A model generated the notes under the pieces. It saw only the letters and a list, made by a program, of their open reading frames with translations. It had not been told where the DNA came from and did not search any database. Positions 6,411 to 14,942 of a stretch of 31,034 nucleotides of DNA are shown in pieces. Location of the stretch: assembly GCA_964461335.1 (NCBI GenBank), contig CAYWTY010000016.1, positions 1 through 31,034 of the forward strand, in the 5' to 3' direction. Position numbers and translations under genes: made by a program. Each line of letters opens with the position of its first letter. Within the stretch, counting starts at the first letter, position 1. Source of the DNA: JAKJBL01 sp964461335 (GTDB lineage: Bacteria; Bacillota; Clostridia; Christensenellales; CAG-138).

Positions 6411-7355
6411 GTGGTAGTAAAAACTCAAAATCTTGTAAAACGTTACGGTAACAATATTGCGCTCGACCATTTGAACTTAGAAGTATTCGAAGGCGAAGTG
6501 TTCGGCCTGCTCGGGCCCAATGGGTCAGGCAAGACAACTGCAATAAACTGCATATTGTCTTTGCTAAAATTCGATAAAGGCACAATCGAAGTTTTCAACA
6601 AGCCGATGTCCCCTTATGCGTATTCAATAAAGCGCGATATAGGGATAATAATGCAGGATGTTGCTGTTTTTGATGAACTTACAGTAGCGCAGAACATAAA
6701 CTATTTCTGTGGGCTATACATTCGTGAAAAAGCAAGGCGTGCAGAGCTTCTTGAGGAGGCGCTTGAGTTTGTGGGCCTTGAAAGCTTCCGAAATTACTAT
6801 CCGAAAAAGCTTAGCGGCGGCCTCTTGAGAAGGTTGAATATTGCATGCGGTATAGCGCATAAACCAAAGCTCATTATTTTTGATGAACCTACAGTAGGTG
6901 TTGACCCACAAAGCCGCAACAATATTCTTGAGGGAATATTGGAGCTGAACCGTCAGGGAGCCACAGTTATTTACACATCTCACTATATGGAAGAAGTCGA
7001 GCAGCTCTGTTCCCGCATCGCAATACTTGACAAAGGGCGGATAGTTGCCTCAGGCACTAAAGAAGAGCTTAAGGCTATGATAAAAACAGGCGAAAAGGTT
7101 ACAGTCGAATGCTACGGCACGAGCTGTGATGAAGCCCTTTGCTCTGTTATGGGGCTTGCTGGGGTTATAAGCGCGCATTGTGAAGGCGAAATACTGCATA
7201 TTAAGGCAGAGCGCAGCAGTAATTGCCTTTTAAGCGTATTGGAACAGCTTAACAAAAGCGCTATTGCCTATGGGAAAATCTACTGCGAACTTCCTACGCT
7301 TAATGATGTCTTCTTGGAAATTACAGGGAAGCATCTTCGCGATAAGGGGGCTTAA
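6411..7355 (+). CDS. ABC exporter ATP-binding subunit
   Basis: The 314-aa ATPase has a Walker A (GPNGSGKTT, 35-43), a Q-loop (IMQDVAVFDELT), an LSGGLLRR signature in which the usual Gln after LSGG is Leu, a Walker B (LIIFDEPTVGVDP) and an H-loop (TSHYMEE). The D-loop region and the roughly 90-residue C-terminal extension fit the drug/antibiotic exporter group (DrrA/CcmA-like). The start is GTG 6411 behind the G-rich site AAGGGGGG. Two permease genes follow with almost no gap. Divergence from a two-component system suggests inducible export of a peptide, lipid or antibiotic-like compound; the substrate is unknown. Confidence 0.93.
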   Translation: MVVKTQNLVKRYGNNIALDHLNLEVFEGEVFGLLGPNGSGKTTAINCILSLLKFDKGTIEVFNKPMSPYAYSIKRDIGIIMQDVAVFDELTVAQNINYFCGLYIREKARRAELLEEALEFVGLESFRNYYPKKLSGGLLRRLNIACGIAHKPKLIIFDEPTVGVDPQSRNNILEGILELNRQGATVIYTSHYMEEVEQLCSRIAILDKGRIVASGTKEELKAMIKTGEKVTVECYGTSCDEALCSVMGLAGVISAHCEGEILHIKAERSSNCLLSVLEQLNKSAIAYGKIYCELPTLNDVFLEITGKHLRDKGA

Positions 7356-7356
7356 A

Positions 7357-8499
7357 ATGTTCTGGCATTTGTTTTCCTGCAGGCTTAGGTGCATATTGCG
7401 TGATAAGCAGACAATATTTTGGAGCGCAGCATTTCCGATAGTTTTAGCTGCTTTGTTCGGGCTTGCGTTTAGCAACCTTGATTCTAGTGAGGTGTTTACA
7501 CAAATTCCTATTGCTGTTGTTCATAGCGACGATTATAGGCACTCTAATGCCTTTAAAAATGCGCTTGATTCAGTAACCTCGGGTAAAGATGCCCTGTTTA
7601 ACTCGATGCTTTGCACTCAAGACGAAGCTAGGGCGCTAGTTGAAGAAGGCAGTGTTGCAGGCGCAATTTCCATTGGTGCAGATGGTGAAGTTAGTATCCT
7701 TGTGAAAAAGGCAGGCATTTCAGAGACTATTATAAAGGCATTTCTCGATAGTTACGTTCAGCTTTCCCATGCCTTTAAAACCGTTGCAGAAGAGAATGCA
7801 GAGGCAGGTTTACAATTTGCTGCGCTTTTGGAAAATGAGGTTGTTTATATAAAAGAGATGAAGCTGGGTGCGGAGTACCCAAACAAGAGCGTTGTTTACT
7901 TTTTTGCCCTGATTTCGATGGCCTGCTTGTACGGCAGCTTCCATGGCGTAAGTGCAGTTTCTTCTGTTCAGGCTAACCAATCTCATGTTGCAGCGCGGTG
8001 CAACTTAGCGCCAGTACATAAGCTTTTGCTATTTGGGGTGCAGCTATGTGCAGCTCTGCTTGTGCAGTTTCTTTCATGCCTGCTGCTTATTACATTCATG
8101 AAATTTGTTATTGGCGTACAGTTTGGCTCAAGATTCTTTTTAATTCTACTTACATGTGCAGTAGGCACAATTATGGGGGTTATGTTAGGCGCATTGGTTG
8201 GCGCCCTGCTCAAGCAGCGACTAAATCTAACAATCGGGATACTTATTTCATTGTCAATGGTCTTAACATCCCTTGCAGGGCTCCAGTACCCAAATCTAAA
8301 GTATATAATTCACAAGTCTCTACCTCTGCTTTCGTATATTAACCCTGCAACCCTTGTGACGGACGCCTTTTATGCGCTTTACTATTATGACGGTTTGGAA
8401 AGGTATTTCATGAACATCTGGCTGCTGCTTGGCTTTAGTGCAGTGTTCCTCTTTGCTGTATACGCTCTAATGAGGAGGCAGAAATATGCAAGTCTTTAA
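7357..8499 (+). CDS. ABC-2 type permease, first subunit
   Basis: The 380-aa protein has the ABC-2 layout: a cytoplasmic N-terminus (RDKQTIFWSAAFP just before and in helix 1, about 20-37), a large extracytoplasmic loop of about 150 residues, then five helices in the C-terminal half ending near LLLGFSAVFLFAVYALM. I start at ATG 7357, one base after the ATPase stop codon, because earlier in-frame ATGs lie deep inside the ATPase gene. A weak G-run (AAGGGGG) lies just upstream. It is expected to pair with the next gene product to form a heterodimeric membrane channel. Confidence 0.88.
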   Translation: MFWHLFSCRLRCILRDKQTIFWSAAFPIVLAALFGLAFSNLDSSEVFTQIPIAVVHSDDYRHSNAFKNALDSVTSGKDALFNSMLCTQDEARALVEEGSVAGAISIGADGEVSILVKKAGISETIIKAFLDSYVQLSHAFKTVAEENAEAGLQFAALLENEVVYIKEMKLGAEYPNKSVVYFFALISMACLYGSFHGVSAVSSVQANQSHVAARCNLAPVHKLLLFGVQLCAALLVQFLSCLLLITFMKFVIGVQFGSRFFLILLTCAVGTIMGVMLGALVGALLKQRLNLTIGILISLSMVLTSLAGLQYPNLKYIIHKSLPLLSYINPATLVTDAFYALYYYDGLERYFMNIWLLLGFSAVFLFAVYALMRRQKYASL

Positions 8500-9655
8500 G
8501 CTTTATTTTAAAATACTGAGCAAGAACATTGTCGTGATATCGATATATTTTACAATCTTCATCGGGCTATCATTTATGTTTTCGCAATTGCCTTCTGCTT
8601 CTAATGCAAACGACTTCATGCCTGAAAAAACAAGAATTGCAGTCTTTAACGAAGATGAAGGCGCAGCTTTTGCTAAAGCGCTTGTAACGCATATTAGCGA
8701 AAGAACAGAGCCTGTGCAAATAAAAAATACGAAAGAAAGCATACAGGACGCCCTGTTTTTTAGGGATGTGGAATATATCCTAACAATCCCTTACGGTTTT
8801 TCGGAAAGCTTCCTGTCAAAAGATAATAAAGTCCAGCTTGAAAAAAGCGCTGTCCCTCTTTCTGCTTCTGAGGTACATATGGACTTTTTGCTTAATAGAT
8901 ACTTAAAGTTCGCGTCAATATACCATGGTATGCTTAGCGGCATTTCGCCTGAACAGGCAGCCGCATATATTGAGGAAGACTTTAAAGTCGAAGCTAAAGC
9001 AGAGCTTTTAAACTCTCTGCAGCCTGTTGAGGAAAGCACAGGCAGACACTTTTTCTTCATCTATTACTCATATTCAGTAATGGCAATTATCCTACTTTCT
9101 GTAACAACAGGCATGCTTGCGCTTGAAAACCGTAATATAAAAATGCGCAACCTTGCGTCACCGCTTAGAAGTGTGAGTTTAAACCTGCAAGTTGTTCTTG
9201 GCAACCTTGTTTTCGCTGTTGCTGTATGGGCGCTATCTTGCGGCTGGGGCTTTATCCTTGAAAAAGGGGGCATGAATGGGCGAATAAATATGCTCTTGAT
9301 GGTAAACGCGCTTTGCTATACATTCGTATGCCTTGGCCTTGGGTTCTTTGTCGGGCATGTAATAAAGAGCCAAAACGCAATACACGGGGCTGTAAACGTT
9401 CTTTCGCTCGGAATGAGCTTTATTTCGGGGGTGTTTGTCCCAGAGGAACTGCTTGGCGAAACAGTAAAGCGCATTTCGAGCTTTACGCCGACTCACTGGT
9501 ATGTTGAAGCAGTCAACAATATAAGCGCATTAACGCATAATGGCAGTACTCTTAATATTCTAAATTCAATGCTTATTCAGCTTGGGTTTGCTGCTGCTTT
9601 TCTTGCGCTTGGTCTTGCGGTTGCTCGGCATAAAAGCCTTGCAAACGATGCATAG
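8486..9655 (+). CDS. ABC-2 type permease, second subunit
   Basis: The 389-aa protein has the same fold plan as its neighbour: helix 1 at about 15-33, an extracytoplasmic domain of roughly 160 residues that begins RIAVFNEDEGAAFAKAL, then five helices from about 190 (YYSYSVMAIILLSV) to the C-terminus. The FNEDEG-type opening is typical of ABC-2 exporters of the YhaP/LinJ kind. It overlaps the previous gene by 14 nt and has a strong GAGGAGG site inside it. No clear terminator is visible after it. Confidence 0.88.
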   Translation: MQVFKLYFKILSKNIVVISIYFTIFIGLSFMFSQLPSASNANDFMPEKTRIAVFNEDEGAAFAKALVTHISERTEPVQIKNTKESIQDALFFRDVEYILTIPYGFSESFLSKDNKVQLEKSAVPLSASEVHMDFLLNRYLKFASIYHGMLSGISPEQAAAYIEEDFKVEAKAELLNSLQPVEESTGRHFFFIYYSYSVMAIILLSVTTGMLALENRNIKMRNLASPLRSVSLNLQVVLGNLVFAVAVWALSCGWGFILEKGGMNGRINMLLMVNALCYTFVCLGLGFFVGHVIKSQNAIHGAVNVLSLGMSFISGVFVPEELLGETVKRISSFTPTHWYVEAVNNISALTHNGSTLNILNSMLIQLGFAAAFLALGLAVARHKSLANDA

Positions 9656-9683
9656 CGCACCGAGATTTGAAAGCGCGCTGTTC

Positions 9684-9713
9684 TTGCGTGTTTAGCATTT
9701 AGCGTGGTACAAT
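9684..9713 (+). promoter_or_regulatory. Promoter of the nucleoside phosphorylase gene
   Basis: TTGCGT (9684-9689) and TACAAT (9708-9713) are 18 nt apart, and TG at 9705-9706 makes an extended -10 element. It opens the long gene run starting with pyrimidine-nucleoside phosphorylase. Confidence 0.6.
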
Positions 9714-9784
9714 GTTTAAGTAATAATAGGCTGAGCAATATTAATGCGGCAGCCTTTTATGGCATTGCCCGAAAGGGGGGTATA

Positions 9785-11092
9785 ATGCGCGCTGTTGATT
9801 TGATCGCCAAAAAACGTGCTGGTGAAGCTTTAACAGACGAAGAAATTAACAACCTCATTCAGGGATATGTTGCAAACGATGTGCCTGAGTATCAAATGGC
9901 TGCGTTTTTAATGGCAGTTTGCTTTAGCGGTATGACTGCTGAGGAAACTGCAGGCCTTACAGTTGCAATGCTGCGCTCAGGCGATGTTGTTGATTTATCC
10001 GATATACCCGGCATAAAAGTTGATAAGCATTCTACGGGCGGTGTAGGCGATACAACAACTTTAGTTGTAGGCCCAATGGTTGCCTCCTGCGGCGGAGAAG
10101 TAGCAAAAATGTCAGGCAGGGGGCTTGGCCATACAGGAGGCACGCTTGATAAGCTCGAGAGTATCCCAGGGATAAAAATCGAGCTTCCCTTAGCGCAGTT
10201 CAAGCAGCAGGTGCGTGAAATCTCTCTTGCTATTGTAGGCCAATCCGGGAATTTAGTTCCTGCTGATAAAAAACTCTATGCGCTGCGCGATGTTACAAGC
10301 ACAGTAAACAGCTTGCCGCTTATTGCTTCGAGCATAATGAGCAAAAAGCTTGCCTCAGGTGCTGATGCAATAGTGCTCGATGTTAAAACCGGCTCAGGGG
10401 CTTTTGCAGAAACTCTTGAACAGGCAAAGGCGCTAGCCTCAACAATGGTTGAGATAGGGCGCAGGCTCGAAAAACGAGTTGTAGCAATTATTACAGATAT
10501 GAACCAGCCGCTTGGGCTTGCTGTAGGCAATGCGCTTGAAGTGCGCGAAGCAATCGAGCTTTTAAGCGGCAAGCTCTCAGCAGGTGACCCTTTGTATGAG
10601 GTTTGCATGCTGCTTGCAGGCAAAATGCTTCTGCTTTCAGGTAAGGCAATAAGCGAAGCAGATGCGCGCATGAAGCTTGCAAAATCCCTTGAGACCGGCG
10701 CTGCGCTTGAAAAACTCCGCGAGATGGTAGCAGCACAGGGCGGGGATGATGCATTTATTGATGTTGTGAAAATAAACGAATTGTGCGCTGTAAAGCGCCA
10801 TATTCCGGTCTTTATGCCATACAGCGGGCATGTGCAGCGGATGAATGCCCAAAAAATCGGGCTTGCAGCACAGCTTATTGGTGCGGGCAGGTCAAAAAAG
10901 GAAGATTCAATTGACCCTGCTGTCGGGCTTGTAATGCACAAACGCCTTGGTGAGCCGGTAAGCCCGCAGGAACCGGTCTGCACCCTGTATGTAAATGATG
11001 AAGCTAATGTGGATGCAGCTATTGCGCTTTTAAATCAAGGCATAGAAATCGAAAACAGAGCCCAGCGTATGGTTTATGCAGTGCTTGACTAA
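9785..11092 (+). CDS. pdp: Pyrimidine-nucleoside (thymidine) phosphorylase
   Basis: The enzyme splits thymidine, deoxyuridine or uridine with phosphate into base and (deoxy)ribose-1-phosphate in nucleoside salvage. The 435-aa protein shows the N-terminal helical domain, the phosphate-binding KHSTGGVGDTTTL (81-93), the family signature SGRGLGHTGGTLDKLE and a C-terminal domain ending with an all-beta part. The length fits Pdp (about 433 aa) and DeoA (440 aa). Without testing I cannot tell whether it also accepts uridine. The start is ATG 9785, preceded by AAAGGGGGG. An upstream in-frame ATG would give 27 extra residues of no family likeness. polA follows after 55 nt. Confidence 0.93.
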   Translation: MRAVDLIAKKRAGEALTDEEINNLIQGYVANDVPEYQMAAFLMAVCFSGMTAEETAGLTVAMLRSGDVVDLSDIPGIKVDKHSTGGVGDTTTLVVGPMVASCGGEVAKMSGRGLGHTGGTLDKLESIPGIKIELPLAQFKQQVREISLAIVGQSGNLVPADKKLYALRDVTSTVNSLPLIASSIMSKKLASGADAIVLDVKTGSGAFAETLEQAKALASTMVEIGRRLEKRVVAIITDMNQPLGLAVGNALEVREAIELLSGKLSAGDPLYEVCMLLAGKMLLLSGKAISEADARMKLAKSLETGAALEKLREMVAAQGGDDAFIDVVKINELCAVKRHIPVFMPYSGHVQRMNAQKIGLAAQLIGAGRSKKEDSIDPAVGLVMHKRLGEPVSPQEPVCTLYVNDEANVDAAIALLNQGIEIENRAQRMVYAVLD

Positions 11093-11147
11093 TAAAAGCG
11101 GACATTAGTGTATCATTGAAAGCGCAGAAACTGCAAAAAGGAGAATA

Positions 11148-13727
11148 ATGCAAAGTAATCCAGAAAAGACACTGATTGCAGTTGACGGCAACAGCCTGAT
11201 GCACCGCGCATTCTATGCGCTGCCTGCCATGAACAGCAGGGAGGGCACACCCACAGGTGCGCTGCATGGCTTTTTAAGCATGCTTCTAAAGCTTGTTGAA
11301 ACAAAGCCTGAGTATCTTGTTATTGCTTTTGATATGCACGGGCCTACATTCAGGCATGAGAAGTACAGCGAATATAAGGCAGGCAGGCGTGAAACCCCTG
11401 ACGACCTGCGCGAGCAATTTCCACTGTTAATGCAGATACTCAGGCAGATGGGTATAGCAGTATGCGAAAGCGAAGGGTATGAAGCTGACGATATTCTCGG
11501 AGCTTTTTCACGTTTTGCAAATCGCGAAGGCATTTTTGCTTTGCTTGTAACAGGGGATAGAGACGCGCTTCAGCTTATTTCTGAGCATACGCATGTATTG
11601 CTTACAAAAAAAGGTATATCTGAGACTATCAGAATGGATACGGATGCGCTCTTTGAAACCTATGGCCTGACTCCAGAGCAAATGCGCGACCTAAAAGGTT
11701 TAATGGGTGATAGTTCTGATAATATTCCGGGTATTCCGGGTGTAGGCGAAAAAACTGCTCTAAAGCTTATAAAAGAATATGGCGGCATGGAGGAAGTGCT
11801 TAACCATGCTGGTGAAATAAAGGGCAAATTAGGTGAAAAAATAAGGGAAAACGCTGCACTTGCGCGAATTAGCTACGAACTGGGCGTTATCCAAACGGAT
11901 ATTCCTCTTGAGTGCACCCTAAAAGAAAGCGCGTTTCACCCTGAAAATATGAGAGATGCAATGCCATTATTGAGGCAGCTTGAGCTAAACACAATTGCCA
12001 ACAGGCTTCCAGAAGGCTTTAAGGAACAAAAGCCTGCGCAAAATTTAGCTTGTGCTAAAGTAGAAATTTCAAGCATTGAACAACTTAAGGAAATTGTTCT
12101 AACCCTTATACATGAGCCAATGCTTGCGCTTAGCATAAACTTAGACACCCTGACTTTTGCAGCTTCAGAGGATGAATGTTATAGGCTTAGGCTCAGAGGT
12201 ACACTTCTTGATGAGGGGATAAGCCCAAAAGAAGTATGGAAGGCAATGCAGCCGCTTTTCACAGCTGAGACGCCTAAAAAGCTGCTTTTTGATGCAAAGA
12301 GGTGGATGCATATTCTTGCTGATGAACAGCTTGAGCTTTCTGGGCTTGAGTTTGATGCAATGATTGCAGACTACCTCATTAACGCTATTCGGCCTGCACA
12401 AACCCTTGCATCTCTTGCAGAGGGCTGGCTTGGCGAAGGTACTGATAGTGCGTATTCGCTTATGCGGCTTTACAAGCCCATGAATGCAAAAATGGCTGAG
12501 TATGGGCTGACTGAGTTGTATAAAAATGTTGAGCTGCCGCTTACTGGGGTGTTGTTTCGCATGGAGCGGGAAGGCTTTAAAGTAGATAAAGAGGTGCTTA
12601 ACCAGCTTAATGAGCAGTTTAAACAGCGCATTGTGGAGCTTGAAGCGCAAATACATTCAGGGGCAGGCGAAGAATTTAATATCCTTTCGCCAAAACAGTT
12701 AGGCGCAATTTTGTTTGATAAACTCGGGCTCCCGGTGCAGCGCAAAACAAAAACAGGCTATTCAACAGATGCAGATGTTTTAGAGCAGCTTGCGGATTTG
12801 AACCCGATTGTTCCCCTTGTTCAGGAATACAGGTTCCTTGCAAAGCTTAAAAGTACCTTTATTAACGGACTGCTTGGTGTAATATCCCCGCGTGATGGCC
12901 GTGTGCATACAAGTTTTAACCAAAACATAACAGCAACAGGGCGAATTTCAAGCACTGAGCCAAACCTGCAAAATATCCCAGTTCGGACAGATTTAGGCAG
13001 GGAAATCCGCAAGGCGTTTATAGCAAGCCCCCAAAATGTGCTTCTTGGTGCAGATTATTCCCAAATCGAACTTCGGCTGCTCGCGCATATAAGCGCAGAT
13101 GAAGCAATGTCGGAAAACTTCAAAAAAGGCGGCGACATTCATTTAAGAACTGCATCTGAGGTGTTCGGAGTGCCGCCTTCTTCAGTAACTTCTCAACAGC
13201 GCAGCGCAGCAAAAGCTGTAAACTTCGGCATTGTCTATGGTATTTCTGATTTTGGGCTTGCTCGCAACCTTGGCATAAGCCGAAGGCGTGCAGGAGAGTA
13301 TATTGAACTCTATCTTAACCGCTACCCTGGGGTGCGTGCATATATGAGCCGCAGTATAGAAAAGGGCAAGCAAGATGGGTATGTTAAAACCCTGCTTGGC
13401 AGAAGGCGCGACCTGCCTGAACTTAAAAGCGGGAATTACAACACTCGCTCATTCGGTGAACGCGTTGCGCTTAATATGCCAATACAGGGAAGCGCAGCGG
13501 ATATTATTAAGCTTGCAATGGTTCGCGCTGACAGGCTGCTTAGGGAAAGGAACCTTAAAGCAAAGCTTGTGCTTCAGGTTCATGACGAACTGATTTTTGA
13601 TACGCCAAAGGAAGAGGCAGAGCAGGTAGCTGAGCTTGTTGAGGATTGTATGGAAAACGCAATGAAACTTAATGTGCCGCTTGTTGCTGAGGTTTGCTCA
13701 GGCAATAGCTGGTATGATACCAAATGA
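11148..13727 (+). CDS. polA: DNA polymerase I
   Basis: The 859-aa enzyme fills gaps and removes Okazaki primers. The 5'-nuclease domain (1-290) keeps the metal ligands (Asp13, Asp62, Glu112, Asp114, Asp115, Asp137, Asp139, Asp188, Asp191). The middle 3'-5' exonuclease domain (about 300-460) appears inactive: the DxE site of exo motif I is replaced by LSINLD, although LEFDAMIADYL is kept. The polymerase domain has motif A (GADYSQIELR, Asp636), motif B (RSAAKAVNFGIVYG, 686-699, with Phe693 at the nucleotide-selection position) and motif C (QVHDELIF, Asp813, Glu814). Loss of proofreading is common in Bacillus-type Pol I. A strong AAAGGAG precedes the ATG. The last four bases overlap coaE. Confidence 0.96.
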   Translation: MQSNPEKTLIAVDGNSLMHRAFYALPAMNSREGTPTGALHGFLSMLLKLVETKPEYLVIAFDMHGPTFRHEKYSEYKAGRRETPDDLREQFPLLMQILRQMGIAVCESEGYEADDILGAFSRFANREGIFALLVTGDRDALQLISEHTHVLLTKKGISETIRMDTDALFETYGLTPEQMRDLKGLMGDSSDNIPGIPGVGEKTALKLIKEYGGMEEVLNHAGEIKGKLGEKIRENAALARISYELGVIQTDIPLECTLKESAFHPENMRDAMPLLRQLELNTIANRLPEGFKEQKPAQNLACAKVEISSIEQLKEIVLTLIHEPMLALSINLDTLTFAASEDECYRLRLRGTLLDEGISPKEVWKAMQPLFTAETPKKLLFDAKRWMHILADEQLELSGLEFDAMIADYLINAIRPAQTLASLAEGWLGEGTDSAYSLMRLYKPMNAKMAEYGLTELYKNVELPLTGVLFRMEREGFKVDKEVLNQLNEQFKQRIVELEAQIHSGAGEEFNILSPKQLGAILFDKLGLPVQRKTKTGYSTDADVLEQLADLNPIVPLVQEYRFLAKLKSTFINGLLGVISPRDGRVHTSFNQNITATGRISSTEPNLQNIPVRTDLGREIRKAFIASPQNVLLGADYSQIELRLLAHISADEAMSENFKKGGDIHLRTASEVFGVPPSSVTSQQRSAAKAVNFGIVYGISDFGLARNLGISRRRAGEYIELYLNRYPGVRAYMSRSIEKGKQDGYVKTLLGRRRDLPELKSGNYNTRSFGERVALNMPIQGSAADIIKLAMVRADRLLRERNLKAKLVLQVHDELIFDTPKEEAEQVAELVEDCMENAMKLNVPLVAEVCSGNSWYDTK

Positions 13728-14341
13728 ACGGCCCAGTGCTGCCTAAGCGAATAGGTCTTACAGGCTGTATAGGCGCTGGTAAATCAACGGTGTCCAAGAG
13801 GCTGCGCAGTTTAGGCGCGCTTGTGCTTGATGCTGATATTGCTTCAAGGCAGGTTGTAGAACCAGGCGAGGAGGGGCTTGACCGGCTTGTAAAACGATAT
13901 GGGGCAGGAATCTTGCTCGATAGCGGTGAGCTCAACAGACGCGCACTTGCAAAAATAATCTTTTCGGATGAAACCGAAAGGCGCACAGTCAATGCGCTGC
14001 TTCACCCCCTTATTAAAAAGCGTATGGAAGAGCAGGGGGCGTATTATCTCAATATGGCGCCAAACAGACCAATCTTCTACGAAGTGCCGCTGCTTATTGA
14101 AATTGGGATGCACAAGGAGATGGATGAAACCTGGTTGGTTGTAGCAGAAGAAGCTGTGCGCATTAAGCGGATTATGCTGCGCGATGGCTGTTCTGAAGCT
14201 GAGGCAAGGGCAAGAATCCTAAGCCAAATGCCGCAGGAAGAAAAGCGCAAGTACGCAAACAGGTTATTGGAGAATTCCGGGAGCCTTGAGGCGCTTTATG
14301 CTAAGGTAGACTCGCTTTATTTAAGCGTAGCCGGTGAATAA
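13724..14341 (+). CDS. coaE: Dephospho-CoA kinase
   Basis: CoaE phosphorylates dephospho-CoA in the last step of coenzyme A synthesis. The 205-aa protein has the P-loop GCIGAGKST (14-22), the early acidic segment VLDADIASRQVV, the LHPLIKKRM segment, and the adenylate-kinase-like lid region ending with RILSQMPQEEKRKYA. The ATG overlaps the polA stop codon (ATGA), so translation is coupled; polA-coaE adjacency is common in Bacillota. It overlaps the next gene by 8 nt. Confidence 0.95.
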   Translation: MNGPVLPKRIGLTGCIGAGKSTVSKRLRSLGALVLDADIASRQVVEPGEEGLDRLVKRYGAGILLDSGELNRRALAKIIFSDETERRTVNALLHPLIKKRMEEQGAYYLNMAPNRPIFYEVPLLIEIGMHKEMDETWLVVAEEAVRIKRIMLRDGCSEAEARARILSQMPQEEKRKYANRLLENSGSLEALYAKVDSLYLSVAGE

Positions 14342-14942
14342 GCTGTTAGAAAGAGAAGGCGTGTTATTGGTTAAGGGCAGGGGTACTTTTATTTATATAG
14401 CAGTTGCAGCGCTCCTGCTTCTTTTGGCTGTTGCGACTGCGCTTTATCTTGGCAGAGTACTTGAAAGGCGAACCTACAAGTTGAAATATCCTGAGCTAAT
14501 TAAGCTGTATTCTGTCGAATATTCACTTGACCCATACCTTGTTGCCTCGGTTATACATATCGAGAGCAGCAATAAGAAGGATGCAGTAAGCTCTGCAGGC
14601 GCACTTGGGCTTATGCAGGTAATGCCTGAAACAGGGAAGTGGATAGCGGGAAAACTTGCTGTGGAACCATTCAGTTCTGATATGCTTTTTGAGCCGGAGC
14701 TGAATATCCGGTTTGGGTGCTGGTATTTAGAGTTTTTAACCGAACGGTTTAAGCAAGACAGGTTTCTTGTGCTTGCTGCATACAATGCAGGCCACGGCAA
14801 TGTTGAAAAGTGGCTTAAAGACCCTTTACTCTCAAAAGATGGGCAGCTAACGGATATTCCGTTTAGAGAAACAAAAAATTATGTTGAAAAAGTTCAGCGT
14901 GCATATGAAAAATACAAACGCCTATACAAAAACTCTTTTTAA
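14334..14942 (+). CDS. Membrane-anchored lytic transglycosylase (SLT family)
   Basis: It cleaves peptidoglycan glycan strands outside the membrane. The protein has one N-terminal helix (about 19-40) as anchor and an SLT domain (about 55-195): catalytic Glu77 in HIESS, then GALGLMQVMPET, NIRFGCWYL and AAYNAGHGNV, all standard family 1 transglycosylase motifs. The GTG at 14334 lies in the end of coaE without a good ribosome-binding site. A TTG 33 nt downstream, behind AGAAGG, is an alternative start that removes 11 residues before the helix. The coaE-SLT order is seen in other Clostridia. Its C-terminal codons overlap the next gene. Confidence 0.9.
   Translation: MNKLLEREGVLLVKGRGTFIYIAVAALLLLLAVATALYLGRVLERRTYKLKYPELIKLYSVEYSLDPYLVASVIHIESSNKKDAVSSAGALGLMQVMPETGKWIAGKLAVEPFSSDMLFEPELNIRFGCWYLEFLTERFKQDRFLVLAAYNAGHGNVEKWLKDPLLSKDGQLTDIPFRETKNYVEKVQRAYEKYKRLYKNSF

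Noticed and set aside
10276..10983. Minus-strand ORF of 235 codons inside the nucleoside phosphorylase gene
   Set aside because: It is a Ser/Ala-rich shadow of a well-supported gene; the phosphorylase motifs fix the real frame.
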